Of a stretch of DNA of 64,000 bases, positions 41,574 through 50,879 are shown one piece after another. This DNA is from Hungatella sp. UBA4396 (GTDB lineage: Bacteria; Bacillota; Clostridia; Lachnospirales; Lachnospiraceae). The position numbers were made by a program, and so were the translations under genes. The stretch lies in the NCBI GenBank assembly GCA_002389905.1, contig DGRE01000014.1:1-64000 (forward strand), given 5' to 3'. The notes beneath the pieces were generated by a model. The model ran no database searches, was not told the origin of the DNA, and saw only the letters and a list, made by a program, of their open reading frames with translations. The number at the start of each line of letters is the position of its first letter. The first letter of the stretch is position 1.

Positions 41574-42513
41574 GAACAAGCACCGCCTTTTCTTTATCGT
41601 GATCCGTAATCTGCATGAACAGAGATTCCAGGCTTCCGGGCTCCCTGTAAAATCCATGTACAGGCACCTCTGCGTCCACCAGACTTTGCAGGAGAAGGGC
41701 TTCCTCCTGATCATCACCGATGAAGTTCACCCGGATATCTCCTTCCTTCACCGCAATGGTCTGGACGCAGGGCCTGCTCTTTAAAATGGTCAGAGCCCGT
41801 TCTTTATTTCCCAGAATGGAAATGATCAGAGGATTGGAAGCGTTGACCCGGCGCAGAATGGCGTCCATGCTTCCGCTTAAAACCATCTTTCCCTGGTCAA
41901 TGATTCCGATGTCCGTACACATCTCAGACAGCTCAGACAGAACGTGGGAGCTGATAAAAATGGTTTTTCCCTGCTCCCGCAGCTCCTTTAAAATCTCCTT
42001 GAATTCAAACCTGGTTCTGGGGTCTAAGCCGGAAGCCGGCTCATCCAAAACCAGAAGAAGGGGATCATGGATGAGAGCTCTTGCCAGACAGAGGCGCTGC
42101 TTCATGCCTCTGGAAAGACTGTCCACATAAAAATTCACCTTGTCTTCCAGCCCCACCTGCTCCAGAAGGGTCATGTACCGGGTTCTGGCCTTTAAGCCGC
42201 TGATCCCGTAGCAGGAGGCAAAAAACTCCATGTATTCATAGACCTTTAAATTGTCATAAACTCCGAAGAAATCCGGCACATAGCCGATTTTAAGCTTTAA
42301 TTCATGGGAACCGCCGGACACATCTGTCCCATCGATAATCACTTTTCCTCCGTCTGCAACCAGCAGTCCTGTCATGATCTTGATGGTAGTGGTCTTCCCC
42401 GCCCCATTGGGCCCTACAAAGCCGTAGAGAGCACCCTGGGAAATGTGAATATCCAGGCCGTTTAAGGCATGGAATTTGCCAAAGCTTTTTTTTAAATCCT
42501 TAATTTCCAGCAT
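41551..42513 (-). CDS. ABC transporter ATP-binding protein
   Basis: A 320-residue ATPase. Walker A GPNGAGKTTT is at about 34-43, the signature LSRGMKQR near 133, Walker B LLVLDEPASGLDP near 152, and the switch His in SSHVLSE near 190. The C-terminal 100 residues form the extra domain typical of export-type (GldA/NatA/DrrA) ATPases. Its ATG overlaps the stop of the preceding gene as TAATG, and it overlaps the permease start. Confidence 0.92.
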   Translation of the reverse strand: MLEIKDLKKSFGKFHALNGLDIHISQGALYGFVGPNGAGKTTTIKIMTGLLVADGGKVIIDGTDVSGGSHELKLKIGYVPDFFGVYDNLKVYEYMEFFASCYGISGLKARTRYMTLLEQVGLEDKVNFYVDSLSRGMKQRLCLARALIHDPLLLVLDEPASGLDPRTRFEFKEILKELREQGKTIFISSHVLSELSEMCTDIGIIDQGKMVLSGSMDAILRRVNASNPLIISILGNKERALTILKSRPCVQTIAVKEGDIRVNFIGDDQEEALLLQSLVDAEVPVHGFYREPGSLESLFMQITDHDKEKAVLVHENESGL

Positions 42514-44996
42514 TATTTATTCCTTCCTGTGACACTCAGCATGGGCAGAGTTACATACCAGTTGTTTTCCGACGTGCTGTCGCAGACGTATTTGACTGTC
42601 AGCGTGTTGCCCGGAGACAGATATGGGGTCAGCTCCCTTCCATGGTAAACCTTTTTATCCGGGTTCATGACATCGTAGTTTCCGGTGTCGTGGTTATAGA
42701 AATGAATGCTTCCTTTAAAAACATTGGTAAAATACAGACCTTCGCTGTTTAAAAATTCCTCAGAAGGATTTTCAAAGAACAGCTCTTCCACTTCTAAATC
42801 ATTTCCAAGGGAATACTCCAAAGACACCGGATCAATTCCGTAAATGGCGTTGGAATCCGCATAATACTGCCCGTTTACCGCTGTTGGAGGCTTCATGAGA
42901 GCAGAGCGGGAAACCTTCCCATCCCTTGTGGTTTTCACGTCAATGGTAGAGGTAAACATGGACATGCCGTAGGTTTCGTAATCCCCTCTGGCGAGAAAAC
43001 GGTTTTCCGTCTTATCCCTGCCAAAAGCCACAACCCTGGCCTCCTGATTGTAAAAAGAGGAGAAGCGGTCCAGATAAAAGCTCAGTATATTGGTTCTGGA
43101 AAGGGCCAGCATGTAAGCAGGATCTTCAATATCCGCCTTGGGATACTGATAGCTTCCCGTCACCCTGGCAGATACCAGAAACGGACTGTTAACAGGATAA
43201 TTGACAACAGGAAATCCATCTAATTCCATGGTCTGTCCAGGCTCCAGCGCATCGATGGCCACCAGTTTTCCGTACATGAGGATTCCCACCCTCTCCACCG
43301 GAAACGGGTATTCATTGGTTATGGTGCCGTACACCTTGCCCTCAAATAAGGTAATATCCCCGGCCAGCCCCTTCTTGTCTGTGTTAGGCGTCCGTTTTCT
43401 TAAGGAGTAGTACTTGGGATCAAAGGCGGAGGCATTTTGGACTGAAATCTTTGTCTCATCTTCCCCATAGAAGACCCTGACCTTGTAATCTTCATTTCCC
43501 GTAAACTTAGGCACCGGAGTTCCTTCATAGGTATTGCTTCTGGTGATGGGCAAAAGGTTATAAGAAGGGTCTAAGGAAATGGTGTAAGCCTTATTATAAG
43601 GAGTTCTTATGTTGATGGAGGTATACTCATCCACATAGTCTTCTGTCGTATCCAAAATGGTGGCGTAATTGAAAAAGGTATCCTTAAACCGGGTTTTACC
43701 ACCCATTAAATACACGACTGCGGTAAATGTCAGGGAAACTCCCACCACTGCCATCCGGTAAAAGGTTCTCTGCTCCCGTCTCTTTAAAAAGAGGTAAAGA
43801 CCAGGCCCTGCGATCACCAGATAGCCCAGGATCACTACCGCATAGATAGACAGATTGGGCAGCTTTTCCGTATCCCCGGTGTTGAGGATGTTCTGGACCG
43901 ACCAGTACTGGCTGGAATTGCCGCTGTAGAGGTAGGAGGAAAGATTATTTAACCGGTTCTCTCCTAAAAATGCGGTAAAAAGCTTATCCACGTAAGAGCG
44001 CTGAACCCGGCAGAATTCGGCGATATCGATAAAATCATAAGCAGCCACCCCTACGCTTCCTTTTCCTTTTACCACAGAGGTGAGGACGGGAAACTCGTCA
44101 TTGGACAGCACTTCCGTTCCTCCGCTTAAGGTCACATTGGTGCATACCAGATTCATAAAGGAATCTCCGGGGCCGTTGACCGCATATTCCACTCCCATGT
44201 CCACCGCTTTTTGGGCAGGCGGAGCATAAGGTTCTTCTAAAAGAGAGGAACGGAAGGCATAAAGGGTATCATCGGCCCTTGCTCCTGTTCCGATGAGGAG
44301 GGTTCCTCCTCCCTTCACCCATTCCCAGACGGAGGAAACCTGATCCCCCGTCAGATTTCTGGTGTCATAGTCTGTAATGACCAGCACATCCAAAAGATCC
44401 AGCCCAATGGCATTATCCGGCATCTTTTCTGTGTCCATCTCAAAGGTCTTGATCCGGACTGAGCTGTAATTTACTCCAACGCCCTCCATGTAATCAAGCT
44501 CCTGGGGATTGTCGGAAAGAACTCCCACAAACAGCTCTGCCGTATCCAGGCTCACATTCATCTTTAAGCGTTTGCGAAGAAGCTCCCTTCCCTGGGAGTC
44601 CAAAAGCTTCACATAGAGAACATCCGCCCTGCCTACGGGAATGTCTAAGGATTCCTCTAAGGAACCGGAGGGGTTTAAGGAAACGGGATAATCATATTCG
44701 TAAATATCATAATCCGATTCCATCGCCGTAATCCGCAGCGTTCCCGTAAAGGACACCTCTGACTGGCTGTTTAAGGTCACGCTCACCGGCACATAGCGTC
44801 CGCTTTTGGCATTTTCCTCATAGCCGTAGGAAACCTCCATGGAGACCGGGGAACTGCCTTCTCCCTGGTACTGTTCTGTATAGGAATTCCCTGTCTCTGT
44901 TTCATAAGCCCCTGTCATCCCATAAGCAGGCAGCACTGCACTGCCCGTGAGAGTCAGGACCGCGGCCCAGACCAGGGATATCTGTCTGAATCTCAT
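42513..44996 (-). CDS. Large membrane-anchored extracytoplasmic protein
   Basis: An 827-residue protein. A signal peptide (cleavage near AYGMTGA, residue 25) is followed by an extracytoplasmic region of about 350 residues. Within it, LDLLDVLVITDYDTRNL and WEWVKGGGTLLIGTG resemble the glutamine-amidotransferase-like fold seen in GldG-type ABC partners. Two membrane helices (about 385-405 and 415-432) and a second beta-rich extracytoplasmic part of about 390 residues follow. It lies between the sensor kinase and the ABC ATPase with 6- and 1-base junctions. I infer it is an accessory or substrate-handling part of the exporter; no enzymatic residues are evident. Confidence 0.7.
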   Translation of the reverse strand: MRFRQISLVWAAVLTLTGSAVLPAYGMTGAYETETGNSYTEQYQGEGSSPVSMEVSYGYEENAKSGRYVPVSVTLNSQSEVSFTGTLRITAMESDYDIYEYDYPVSLNPSGSLEESLDIPVGRADVLYVKLLDSQGRELLRKRLKMNVSLDTAELFVGVLSDNPQELDYMEGVGVNYSSVRIKTFEMDTEKMPDNAIGLDLLDVLVITDYDTRNLTGDQVSSVWEWVKGGGTLLIGTGARADDTLYAFRSSLLEEPYAPPAQKAVDMGVEYAVNGPGDSFMNLVCTNVTLSGGTEVLSNDEFPVLTSVVKGKGSVGVAAYDFIDIAEFCRVQRSYVDKLFTAFLGENRLNNLSSYLYSGNSSQYWSVQNILNTGDTEKLPNLSIYAVVILGYLVIAGPGLYLFLKRREQRTFYRMAVVGVSLTFTAVVYLMGGKTRFKDTFFNYATILDTTEDYVDEYTSINIRTPYNKAYTISLDPSYNLLPITRSNTYEGTPVPKFTGNEDYKVRVFYGEDETKISVQNASAFDPKYYSLRKRTPNTDKKGLAGDITLFEGKVYGTITNEYPFPVERVGILMYGKLVAIDALEPGQTMELDGFPVVNYPVNSPFLVSARVTGSYQYPKADIEDPAYMLALSRTNILSFYLDRFSSFYNQEARVVAFGRDKTENRFLARGDYETYGMSMFTSTIDVKTTRDGKVSRSALMKPPTAVNGQYYADSNAIYGIDPVSLEYSLGNDLEVEELFFENPSEEFLNSEGLYFTNVFKGSIHFYNHDTGNYDVMNPDKKVYHGRELTPYLSPGNTLTVKYVCDSTSENNWYVTLPMLSVTGRNK

Positions 44997-45002
44997 CCTC
45001 TG

Positions 45003-46139
45003 TCACCCTATCTTTCCAAAGTTCTCTTTGTTCACATCAAAATTGACCTGCATCTTTACCGTAAAAACAGTTCCGGATAAGTCACTGGTCACATCAATGG
45101 TTCCTCCGTGCATATCCACAATGTTTTTGGCAATGGCAAGCCCCAGTCCTGTTCCTCCTGTGTTAGTAGAACGGGACTGCTCCACCCGGTAGAATTTATT
45201 GAATATCAAAGGAAGCTCCTCCTCCGGAATCACGTAGCCGTAATTGATGACCTGAAAAGTCACCAGCTCTTCGCCTCCGTGAATCCGCACCAGAATCCGC
45301 TTTCCGTCCGCTCCGTACTTGATGGCATTGTTGATCAGATTGTCAAACAGGCGGGCCAGTAAATTGCCGTCGGCTGAGATGACCTGGGCCGGAACATTGC
45401 TCTGAAGCTCATAGGATAAGTTCTTATCCACAAAGCTGGGGTAAAATTCCTCTAAAAGCTGGCTCAGAAGCTTTACCACATCCACCCTGGACACGTTCAT
45501 GGAAATCTTTCCGTAGTTCAGCTTGGTAAAGCCGAAGAGGTCTTCAATCAGCTTTTCCAGCCTCTTTGTCTTCACATAAGCAATGCCGGTGTACTTTTTG
45601 CGCATCTCAATATCCAAGTGGCTGTCTCCGGATAAAAGCTCCAGATAGCCGATGATGGAGGTAAGGGGAGTCCTTAAATCATGGGCTATGTTGGTGATCA
45701 GCTCATTTTTCGTCCTCTCCGCCTCTCGTTCTTTATCCATCAGCTCTTTTAAGTCTCCCACCATCTTGTTTAAGCTGGCAGCCATGACTGAGAACTCATC
45801 ATCTCCCTCAATGTCCACAGTAACATTTAAATCCCCTTCGGAAATGCTCTGCATGGCATTGGAAATCCTTGCTATGTATTTCATGGACTTTTCCTGAAGA
45901 ATGAGAAAGGTGACGGTGAACACGCCGATGCCCAGAAGGACGTAAATCAGGATAACCACCACGTCAAAGGAGGTGAGCATCTCTAAAAATACATTGTCCC
46001 TCTGGGTATTTCTCATATAGGAAGCGATGAGAGAAACATTGGTGACCAGAAATATTTCGATCAGAACCGTGACGACTGCGCTGTAAAAAATGTTGGCAAT
46101 GACACGGGTGTGAAAACGGCGGTTCATATCACTTTTCAA
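45003..46139 (-). CDS. Sensor histidine kinase
   Basis: A 378-residue membrane kinase. Two helices (about 14-38 and 58-82) enclose only about 20 external residues, so the signal is probably sensed within the membrane, as in bacitracin- or vancomycin-type kinases. A HAMP linker follows (about 83-135). The H-box is ITNIAHDLRTPLTS with His153, then the N-box LINNAIKYG and G-box GGTGLGLAIAKN. It overlaps the response regulator gene by 11 bases and is followed 6 bases later by the 827-residue gene, so it probably regulates its own operon. Confidence 0.92.
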   Translation of the reverse strand: MKSDMNRRFHTRVIANIFYSAVVTVLIEIFLVTNVSLIASYMRNTQRDNVFLEMLTSFDVVVILIYVLLGIGVFTVTFLILQEKSMKYIARISNAMQSISEGDLNVTVDIEGDDEFSVMAASLNKMVGDLKELMDKEREAERTKNELITNIAHDLRTPLTSIIGYLELLSGDSHLDIEMRKKYTGIAYVKTKRLEKLIEDLFGFTKLNYGKISMNVSRVDVVKLLSQLLEEFYPSFVDKNLSYELQSNVPAQVISADGNLLARLFDNLINNAIKYGADGKRILVRIHGGEELVTFQVINYGYVIPEEELPLIFNKFYRVEQSRSTNTGGTGLGLAIAKNIVDMHGGTIDVTSDLSGTVFTVKMQVNFDVNKENFGKIG

Positions 46140-46836
46140 TTTTGTAACCCACCCCCCACACAGTGGTGATGATTTTGTTCTGTCTGGTATCTTCCTTCAT
46201 CTTGCCCCGCAGACGTCTGATATGTACCATGACGGTGTTGTTGGCCTCATACACTTTTTCATTCCAGACTTTTTCGAAAATTTCATCTGTGCTGAAAACC
46301 CTGCCTGGGTTGGAGGCTAAGAGGTAGAGGATGTCAAACTCAATGGGAGTCAGTTTGATCTCATCGTTGTAAACCGTCACTTTGTGATTGTCTTTGTTAA
46401 TGGTCAGGCCTCTGATGGAGATTTCATTCTTTGCCATCTCATTGGACGCGCTGTTGGGGTTTAGCTGGGTGTAGCGGCGAAGCTGGGATTTTACCCTTGC
46501 CGTCAGCTCCAGAGGGTTAAAGGGCTTTGTCACGTAATCGTCGGCCCCGGTGCCCAGGCCCAGGATTTTGTCTAAGTCTGTGGACTTGGCGCTGAGCATG
46601 ATGATGGGGATGTTGTTGGTTTCACGTATCTTTTTGCACATTTGTAATCCGTCCATGCCGGGCATCATGATGTCCAGAAGGACTAAGTGGATGGGGTTTT
46701 TCTCCAGGATCTCCAGGCCCTCTTGGGCGTTGTTGGCTTTATGTACTTTATATCCGTCGCTGACCAGGTAGATTTCTACCAGGTCGGCAATTTCTTTTTC
46801 ATCATCTACAACTAGAATATTAATTGTTTCGGACAT
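46129..46836 (-). CDS. OmpR-family response regulator
   Basis: A 235-residue regulator. The receiver domain (about 5-120) has the acidic pair DDE at 11-13, phospho-acceptor Asp55 in LVLLDIMMPG and the TKPFNP lysine. A linker leads to a winged-helix DNA-binding domain (about 140-235, ending TTVWGVGYKIEK). The start at 46836 has GGGAGG ten bases upstream; the open frame to 46905 is upstream readthrough. First gene of the operon, with a multibranched repeat just ahead. Confidence 0.93.
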   Translation of the reverse strand: MSETINILVVDDEKEIADLVEIYLVSDGYKVHKANNAQEGLEILEKNPIHLVLLDIMMPGMDGLQMCKKIRETNNIPIIMLSAKSTDLDKILGLGTGADDYVTKPFNPLELTARVKSQLRRYTQLNPNSASNEMAKNEISIRGLTINKDNHKVTVYNDEIKLTPIEFDILYLLASNPGRVFSTDEIFEKVWNEKVYEANNTVMVHIRRLRGKMKEDTRQNKIITTVWGVGYKIEK

Positions 46837-46875
46837 GAAAAAAATACCTCCCTTGTCGTTATGTATATGGGGTTC

Positions 46876-47006
46876 AGCGGTGCATTCATAATTTGGCGCA
46901 GCCAAATTATGAATGACGGGCGTTCCGCCCTATAGAAATATTTACCCACTTGGTGCTTTGTGAGCAAGCTCACACGCTCCAATCGGGCAAATATTTCTGC
47001 ACCGCT
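46876..47006. repeat. Cloverleaf-like multibranched inverted repeat
   Basis: Outer arms AGCGGTGCA (46876-46884) and TGCACCGCT (46998-47006) close three internal hairpins. The first is a perfect 14-bp stem with a 3-base loop (46884-46914). The second is GGGCG-TTC-CGCCC (46918-46930). The third has 14-bp arms with one G-U pair (46934-46947 with 46985-46998) containing an inner GTGAG/CTCAC hairpin. It lies between ppk and the response regulator gene. Such compact elements are usually dispersed mobile repeats (MITE/REP-like) or structured leaders. Confidence 0.75.
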
Positions 47007-47076
47007 TAGACTCTTATCCATTTTACCACAAGAAAGGTATCTTTGCCTTACTATTTTCTTACAAAAAATCTATATT

Positions 47077-49224
47077 TTAGGAGGTTGGCTCTGCCTCTAC
47101 GGGGTAGAATACCCGATTACTTAAGGGGTCCAGGCGGCCCAGTTCCTTCTTTACCATGGAAGCTGCTTTTCGGCAGAAATATTCCTGGCTGTTGACCAGT
47201 GCCTTTCCTCTTTTATCCGGTTTTTCATAGGTTCCGTCAGGCTGGAGGATGTGGGCTTTCACATTGTCCTCCAGCTGAATCTCCAGGATTTCCCTGACCC
47301 GTTCCTTCAGATCGTCATCTTCCACCGGAAACATGATTTCCACCCGTTTATCCAAGTTTCTTGGCATCCAGTCGGCGCTTCCCATGTAAAGCTCCGGTGC
47401 TCCGTCATTTTTAAAATAAAAGATGCGGGCATGCTCCAGGAAATTTCCCACAATGGAATGAACGGCTATGTTCTCACTGAGACCCGGTATACCTGCTTTT
47501 AAGCTGCATATTCCCCGAACCACTAACTGGATATTCACTCCTGCGCAGGAGGCTTCGTAAAGAGCAGCTATGATCTCCTTGTCGCACAGGGAGTTCATCT
47601 TTGCCATGATGCCCGCAGGCTTTCCGGCCAGGGCATTTTTAGCTTCCCTGCGGATCATCTTTAAGAATCTGGCCCGCAGCCAGATAGGGGCCACCACCAG
47701 CTTATTCCAGTGAAGGGGTTCGGAATAGCCGGACAGCATGTTAAACACTGCGGTGGCATCCTCTCCGATCAGGGGATTACAGGTCATAAGTCCCATGTCT
47801 GTATAAAGCTTTGCCGTGGAATCATTGTAATTTCCGGTTCCAAGGTGGACGTAGCGGCGAATTCCATCTTCCTCCCTGCGTACTACCAGGGTGATCTTGC
47901 TGTGGGTTTTTAAGCCCAGCAGACCATAGATGACGTGACAGCCCGCCTTTTCCAGCTGTTTTGCCCAGTTGATGTTGTTTTCTTCGTCAAACCGCGCTTT
48001 TAATTCCACCAGAACCGACACCTGCTTTCCGTTGTCAGCGGCCTCCGCCAGCGCAGCAATGATGGGGGAATTTCCGCTGACCCGGTAAAGAGTTTGCTTG
48101 ATGGCAAGGACTTCCGGATCCCCGGCTGCCGACCGGACAAAATTCACCACCGGATCAAAGGTTTCGTAAGGATGATGGAGCAGAATATCCCCGTTCCGGA
48201 TATTGGAAAAGATGTCCTCATCATTCATCAGGGCACAGACCGGCTGGGGAATGTGGGGCGCTTCCTTTAAGTGGTCAAAGCCCTGCATTCCGTACATCTT
48301 CATGAGGAAGGTCAGGTCCAGAGGCCCCGGAATCTCAAAAATATCGCCGGGGCTGATGCGCAGTTCTTTCTTTAATATCTTTAAGAGCTGCTTATCCATC
48401 TTTTCCTCTATTTCCAGACGGATGGCTTCTCCCCACTGGCGTTTTTTTAACTGCTTCTGGATTTCCTCCAAAAGGTCCACCGCTTCCTCTTCGTCAATGG
48501 TCAGGTCCGCATTTCTCATGATGCGGAAGGGATGGGCGGTGATTACATTATAATTTAAAAACAGGCTTCCGATATTCCGTTCCATGATCTGCTCCAGCAA
48601 AATAACGGCCCGTTCCCCGTCATCCCCCTGGGGCAGCTCTACGATTCTGGGCAGGACGCTTGGCACCTGGACCATGGCAAATTCCAGTTCCTCTTCCCCG
48701 CTCTTTTTCTGGAGGAGAGCCGCAATGTTTAAAGATTTGTTGCGGATGAGGGGAAACGGCCTGGAGGAATCCACAGCCATGGGAGTCAAAACCGGGTATA
48801 CATTCTGCTGGAAATACCGGTCTGCATAGGCTGCCTCCTCTTCATTTAAGTCCTCTTGATATGAGACTACCTTTAAGCCGTTCTGCTTAAGTGCCGGAAT
48901 CAGGGACCGGTTATAGGTGGAATACTGGAGAGCCGTAAGCTCATGAGTCCGCTCACCGATCCGCTCCAGCTGTTCAGACGGCTTTAAGCCTGCAATGTCG
49001 GGCTTAGTGTATTTTGCATGAACCAGGTCCTTTAAGGAGGCCACACGGACCATGTAGAATTCATCTAAGTTGGAGGCAGTGATGCTTAAAAATTTCAGGC
49101 GTTCAAAAAGGGGAATGGTCTTATCCCTGGCTTCGCCAAGAACCCGCCAGTTAAATTCCAGCCAGCTCAGTTCCCGGTTTACATAATTTTCAGGATTGTA
49201 AAATCGTTCATTGATATCTGCCAT
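47077..49224 (-). CDS. ppk1: Polyphosphate kinase 1
   Basis: A 715-residue membrane-associated enzyme polymerising ATP gamma-phosphate into polyphosphate. The N domain opens with ENYVNRELSWLEFNWRVL. The catalytic histidines of the PLD-like C domains are in LKTHSKITLVVR (equivalent to E. coli His435) and FLEHARIFYF (His592). YVHLGTGNYND and GSADWMPRNLDKRVE are also typical. Its start overlaps the ppx stop as TGATG, so synthesis and degradation enzymes are co-translated. Confidence 0.95.
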   Translation of the reverse strand: MADINERFYNPENYVNRELSWLEFNWRVLGEARDKTIPLFERLKFLSITASNLDEFYMVRVASLKDLVHAKYTKPDIAGLKPSEQLERIGERTHELTALQYSTYNRSLIPALKQNGLKVVSYQEDLNEEEAAYADRYFQQNVYPVLTPMAVDSSRPFPLIRNKSLNIAALLQKKSGEEELEFAMVQVPSVLPRIVELPQGDDGERAVILLEQIMERNIGSLFLNYNVITAHPFRIMRNADLTIDEEEAVDLLEEIQKQLKKRQWGEAIRLEIEEKMDKQLLKILKKELRISPGDIFEIPGPLDLTFLMKMYGMQGFDHLKEAPHIPQPVCALMNDEDIFSNIRNGDILLHHPYETFDPVVNFVRSAAGDPEVLAIKQTLYRVSGNSPIIAALAEAADNGKQVSVLVELKARFDEENNINWAKQLEKAGCHVIYGLLGLKTHSKITLVVRREEDGIRRYVHLGTGNYNDSTAKLYTDMGLMTCNPLIGEDATAVFNMLSGYSEPLHWNKLVVAPIWLRARFLKMIRREAKNALAGKPAGIMAKMNSLCDKEIIAALYEASCAGVNIQLVVRGICSLKAGIPGLSENIAVHSIVGNFLEHARIFYFKNDGAPELYMGSADWMPRNLDKRVEIMFPVEDDDLKERVREILEIQLEDNVKAHILQPDGTYEKPDKRGKALVNSQEYFCRKAASMVKKELGRLDPLSNRVFYPVEAEPTS

Positions 49225-50792
49225 CAGGATAACCTCCTTTTTTGCCTCAGCACCGGTCTGATTCCAAATATTTCTTCAAAAAAATCCGCCTTTTGCTCAA
49301 ATGACACAATTTCCAGGGTCATATCTCCCTCATAGGGCGCAGTCACCACAAGCTGTCCGTCCTTGACACTGATCCGGCAGTCTGACAGCTTTCCCTTGTA
49401 GCTTCTGTCCATGGCATCGGCCAGCCGTAATATGGCGGTCAGCTTTGCCGTCAGAATGGTGATTCCCTCACGGGATATGGTATTTCTGGTGCCGTGGAGG
49501 ATGCCCTTGTTTAAATTGAGTCTGGTGTAGTCAAATTCCGACTCATTGTACCGGACCACATTGGCAACCAGTTCCCGCTCCATGTGGGATAAGCCGATAA
49601 TCTCCGTTGACATGACGATATGATAAGCTGATTCGCTTGGTTCCTTCATGCTGACAAATTTGCCGCAGCCGTGAAGAAGGGCCGCAATCTGGAGAAGAAG
49701 CCGTTCTCTCTTTCCCATGCCGTGATACTTTTTCATGGTGTCAAAGATTTCAAGGACATGCTTTTCCATCATGGCCGTATGGCCTCCATGGCATTTGTAG
49801 CGCTTTGCCATGTTCCGGGAGGCCGCCAGAATATCCTGGGAAAAGTCATGGCCGAACTTCACTGCCTTGATCTCCTCCGCATATTCGGCTGCCATGCTGT
49901 CACAGAGGCGGATTTCCGGAATCCAGAATATCTCCGCTCCCGTCAGCTCCAGTATCCGCTTAAAGATGATGGCAGTGGGAAGGAGAAGGGAAGCGTATTC
50001 AGCATTGAGGTCAAACCGGTCTTCAAGCTGGTCTAAGGGCAGGGTTTCTATGGTGCTGTAGAATTTTATGAATTCCTCTGCTGTGATCTTTTCCGCAGGC
50101 ATCCCTCCGTGAGTGGCCTGGGAAAGATAGAGAAGGCTTTCTCCGATTCCAATGAGATTTTTGATTTCCCTGTCTTTTAGATACAGTTTTCGGAAGGTAT
50201 GCAGCTCATTATCCACCATTTCCTCAATCAGGGCCTTTTGCATCCGAAGGTCAGCCTGGACGGTTCCGAGAAGCTCCTTGACCCTCAGCACTCCAAGCAT
50301 CAGATTCTGGGTGGAGACCAGGGCATCCTTATCAAACAGGGACATTTGCATGCTTCCAAATCCCGCATCCACAATGGCGGTTCCTTTTTCTATAATCCGG
50401 TTAAATTCTACTGCTTTTGAAGCAATGGCCTTATAGCTGATAAAACGCAGCTCTGAGTTGCTCATGATCTGGACTTCAATTCCTGTCCTGACCCGTATCT
50501 GGTCCAGTATGATCTGGTTATTCTTCGCTTCTCTCAGGGCGCTGGTGGCATAAGCCCGGCAGGTTTCCACTCCGTAGGCTGTTATAATTTCAGAAAACTC
50601 TTTGATGACACCGCACAGCTCATCCACCAGACGGTAGCTGATCTTTCCATTATTATAGGTATCTCTTCCAAGGGCAATGACATGACGTAAGTGGTCCACT
50701 TTCCTGATTCCGTATTTGGCGGAAACCTCATAAATTCCAAGCTCCACCTCCAAAGATCCCACATCAATGGCTGCAAATACTTTTATGGCCAT
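49224..50792 (-). CDS. ppx: Exopolyphosphatase / pppGpp phosphatase family
   Basis: A 522-residue Ppx/GppA protein. The N-terminal ASKHA domains (about 1-310) have AAIDVGSLEVELGIYE and the second phosphate loop AIVDAGFGSMQMSLF. The C-terminal half carries an HD-type helical domain (LLLQIAALLHGCGKFVS, His and Gly-Cys in place of HD). It degrades polyphosphate and/or pppGpp. The typical DIGSNS first loop is DVGSLE here, so substrate choice may differ. Encoded directly before ppk1. Confidence 0.88.
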   Translation of the reverse strand: MAIKVFAAIDVGSLEVELGIYEVSAKYGIRKVDHLRHVIALGRDTYNNGKISYRLVDELCGVIKEFSEIITAYGVETCRAYATSALREAKNNQIILDQIRVRTGIEVQIMSNSELRFISYKAIASKAVEFNRIIEKGTAIVDAGFGSMQMSLFDKDALVSTQNLMLGVLRVKELLGTVQADLRMQKALIEEMVDNELHTFRKLYLKDREIKNLIGIGESLLYLSQATHGGMPAEKITAEEFIKFYSTIETLPLDQLEDRFDLNAEYASLLLPTAIIFKRILELTGAEIFWIPEIRLCDSMAAEYAEEIKAVKFGHDFSQDILAASRNMAKRYKCHGGHTAMMEKHVLEIFDTMKKYHGMGKRERLLLQIAALLHGCGKFVSMKEPSESAYHIVMSTEIIGLSHMERELVANVVRYNESEFDYTRLNLNKGILHGTRNTISREGITILTAKLTAILRLADAMDRSYKGKLSDCRISVKDGQLVVTAPYEGDMTLEIVSFEQKADFFEEIFGIRPVLRQKRRLS

Positions 50793-50879
50793 AATTGTCC
50801 TCCTTTGTACCCAGTGGGGGCAGATTTTTTATTATTTTACCACATTCTTACAGTCCTTGTGTCAATTCCCGGTAAAATT

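Noticed and set aside
46812..47021. A 69-codon minus-strand open frame across the cloverleaf repeat
   Set aside because: It runs through the inverted repeats and into the leader of the response regulator, has no ribosome site and no recognisable protein features; it is a by-product of the repeat.
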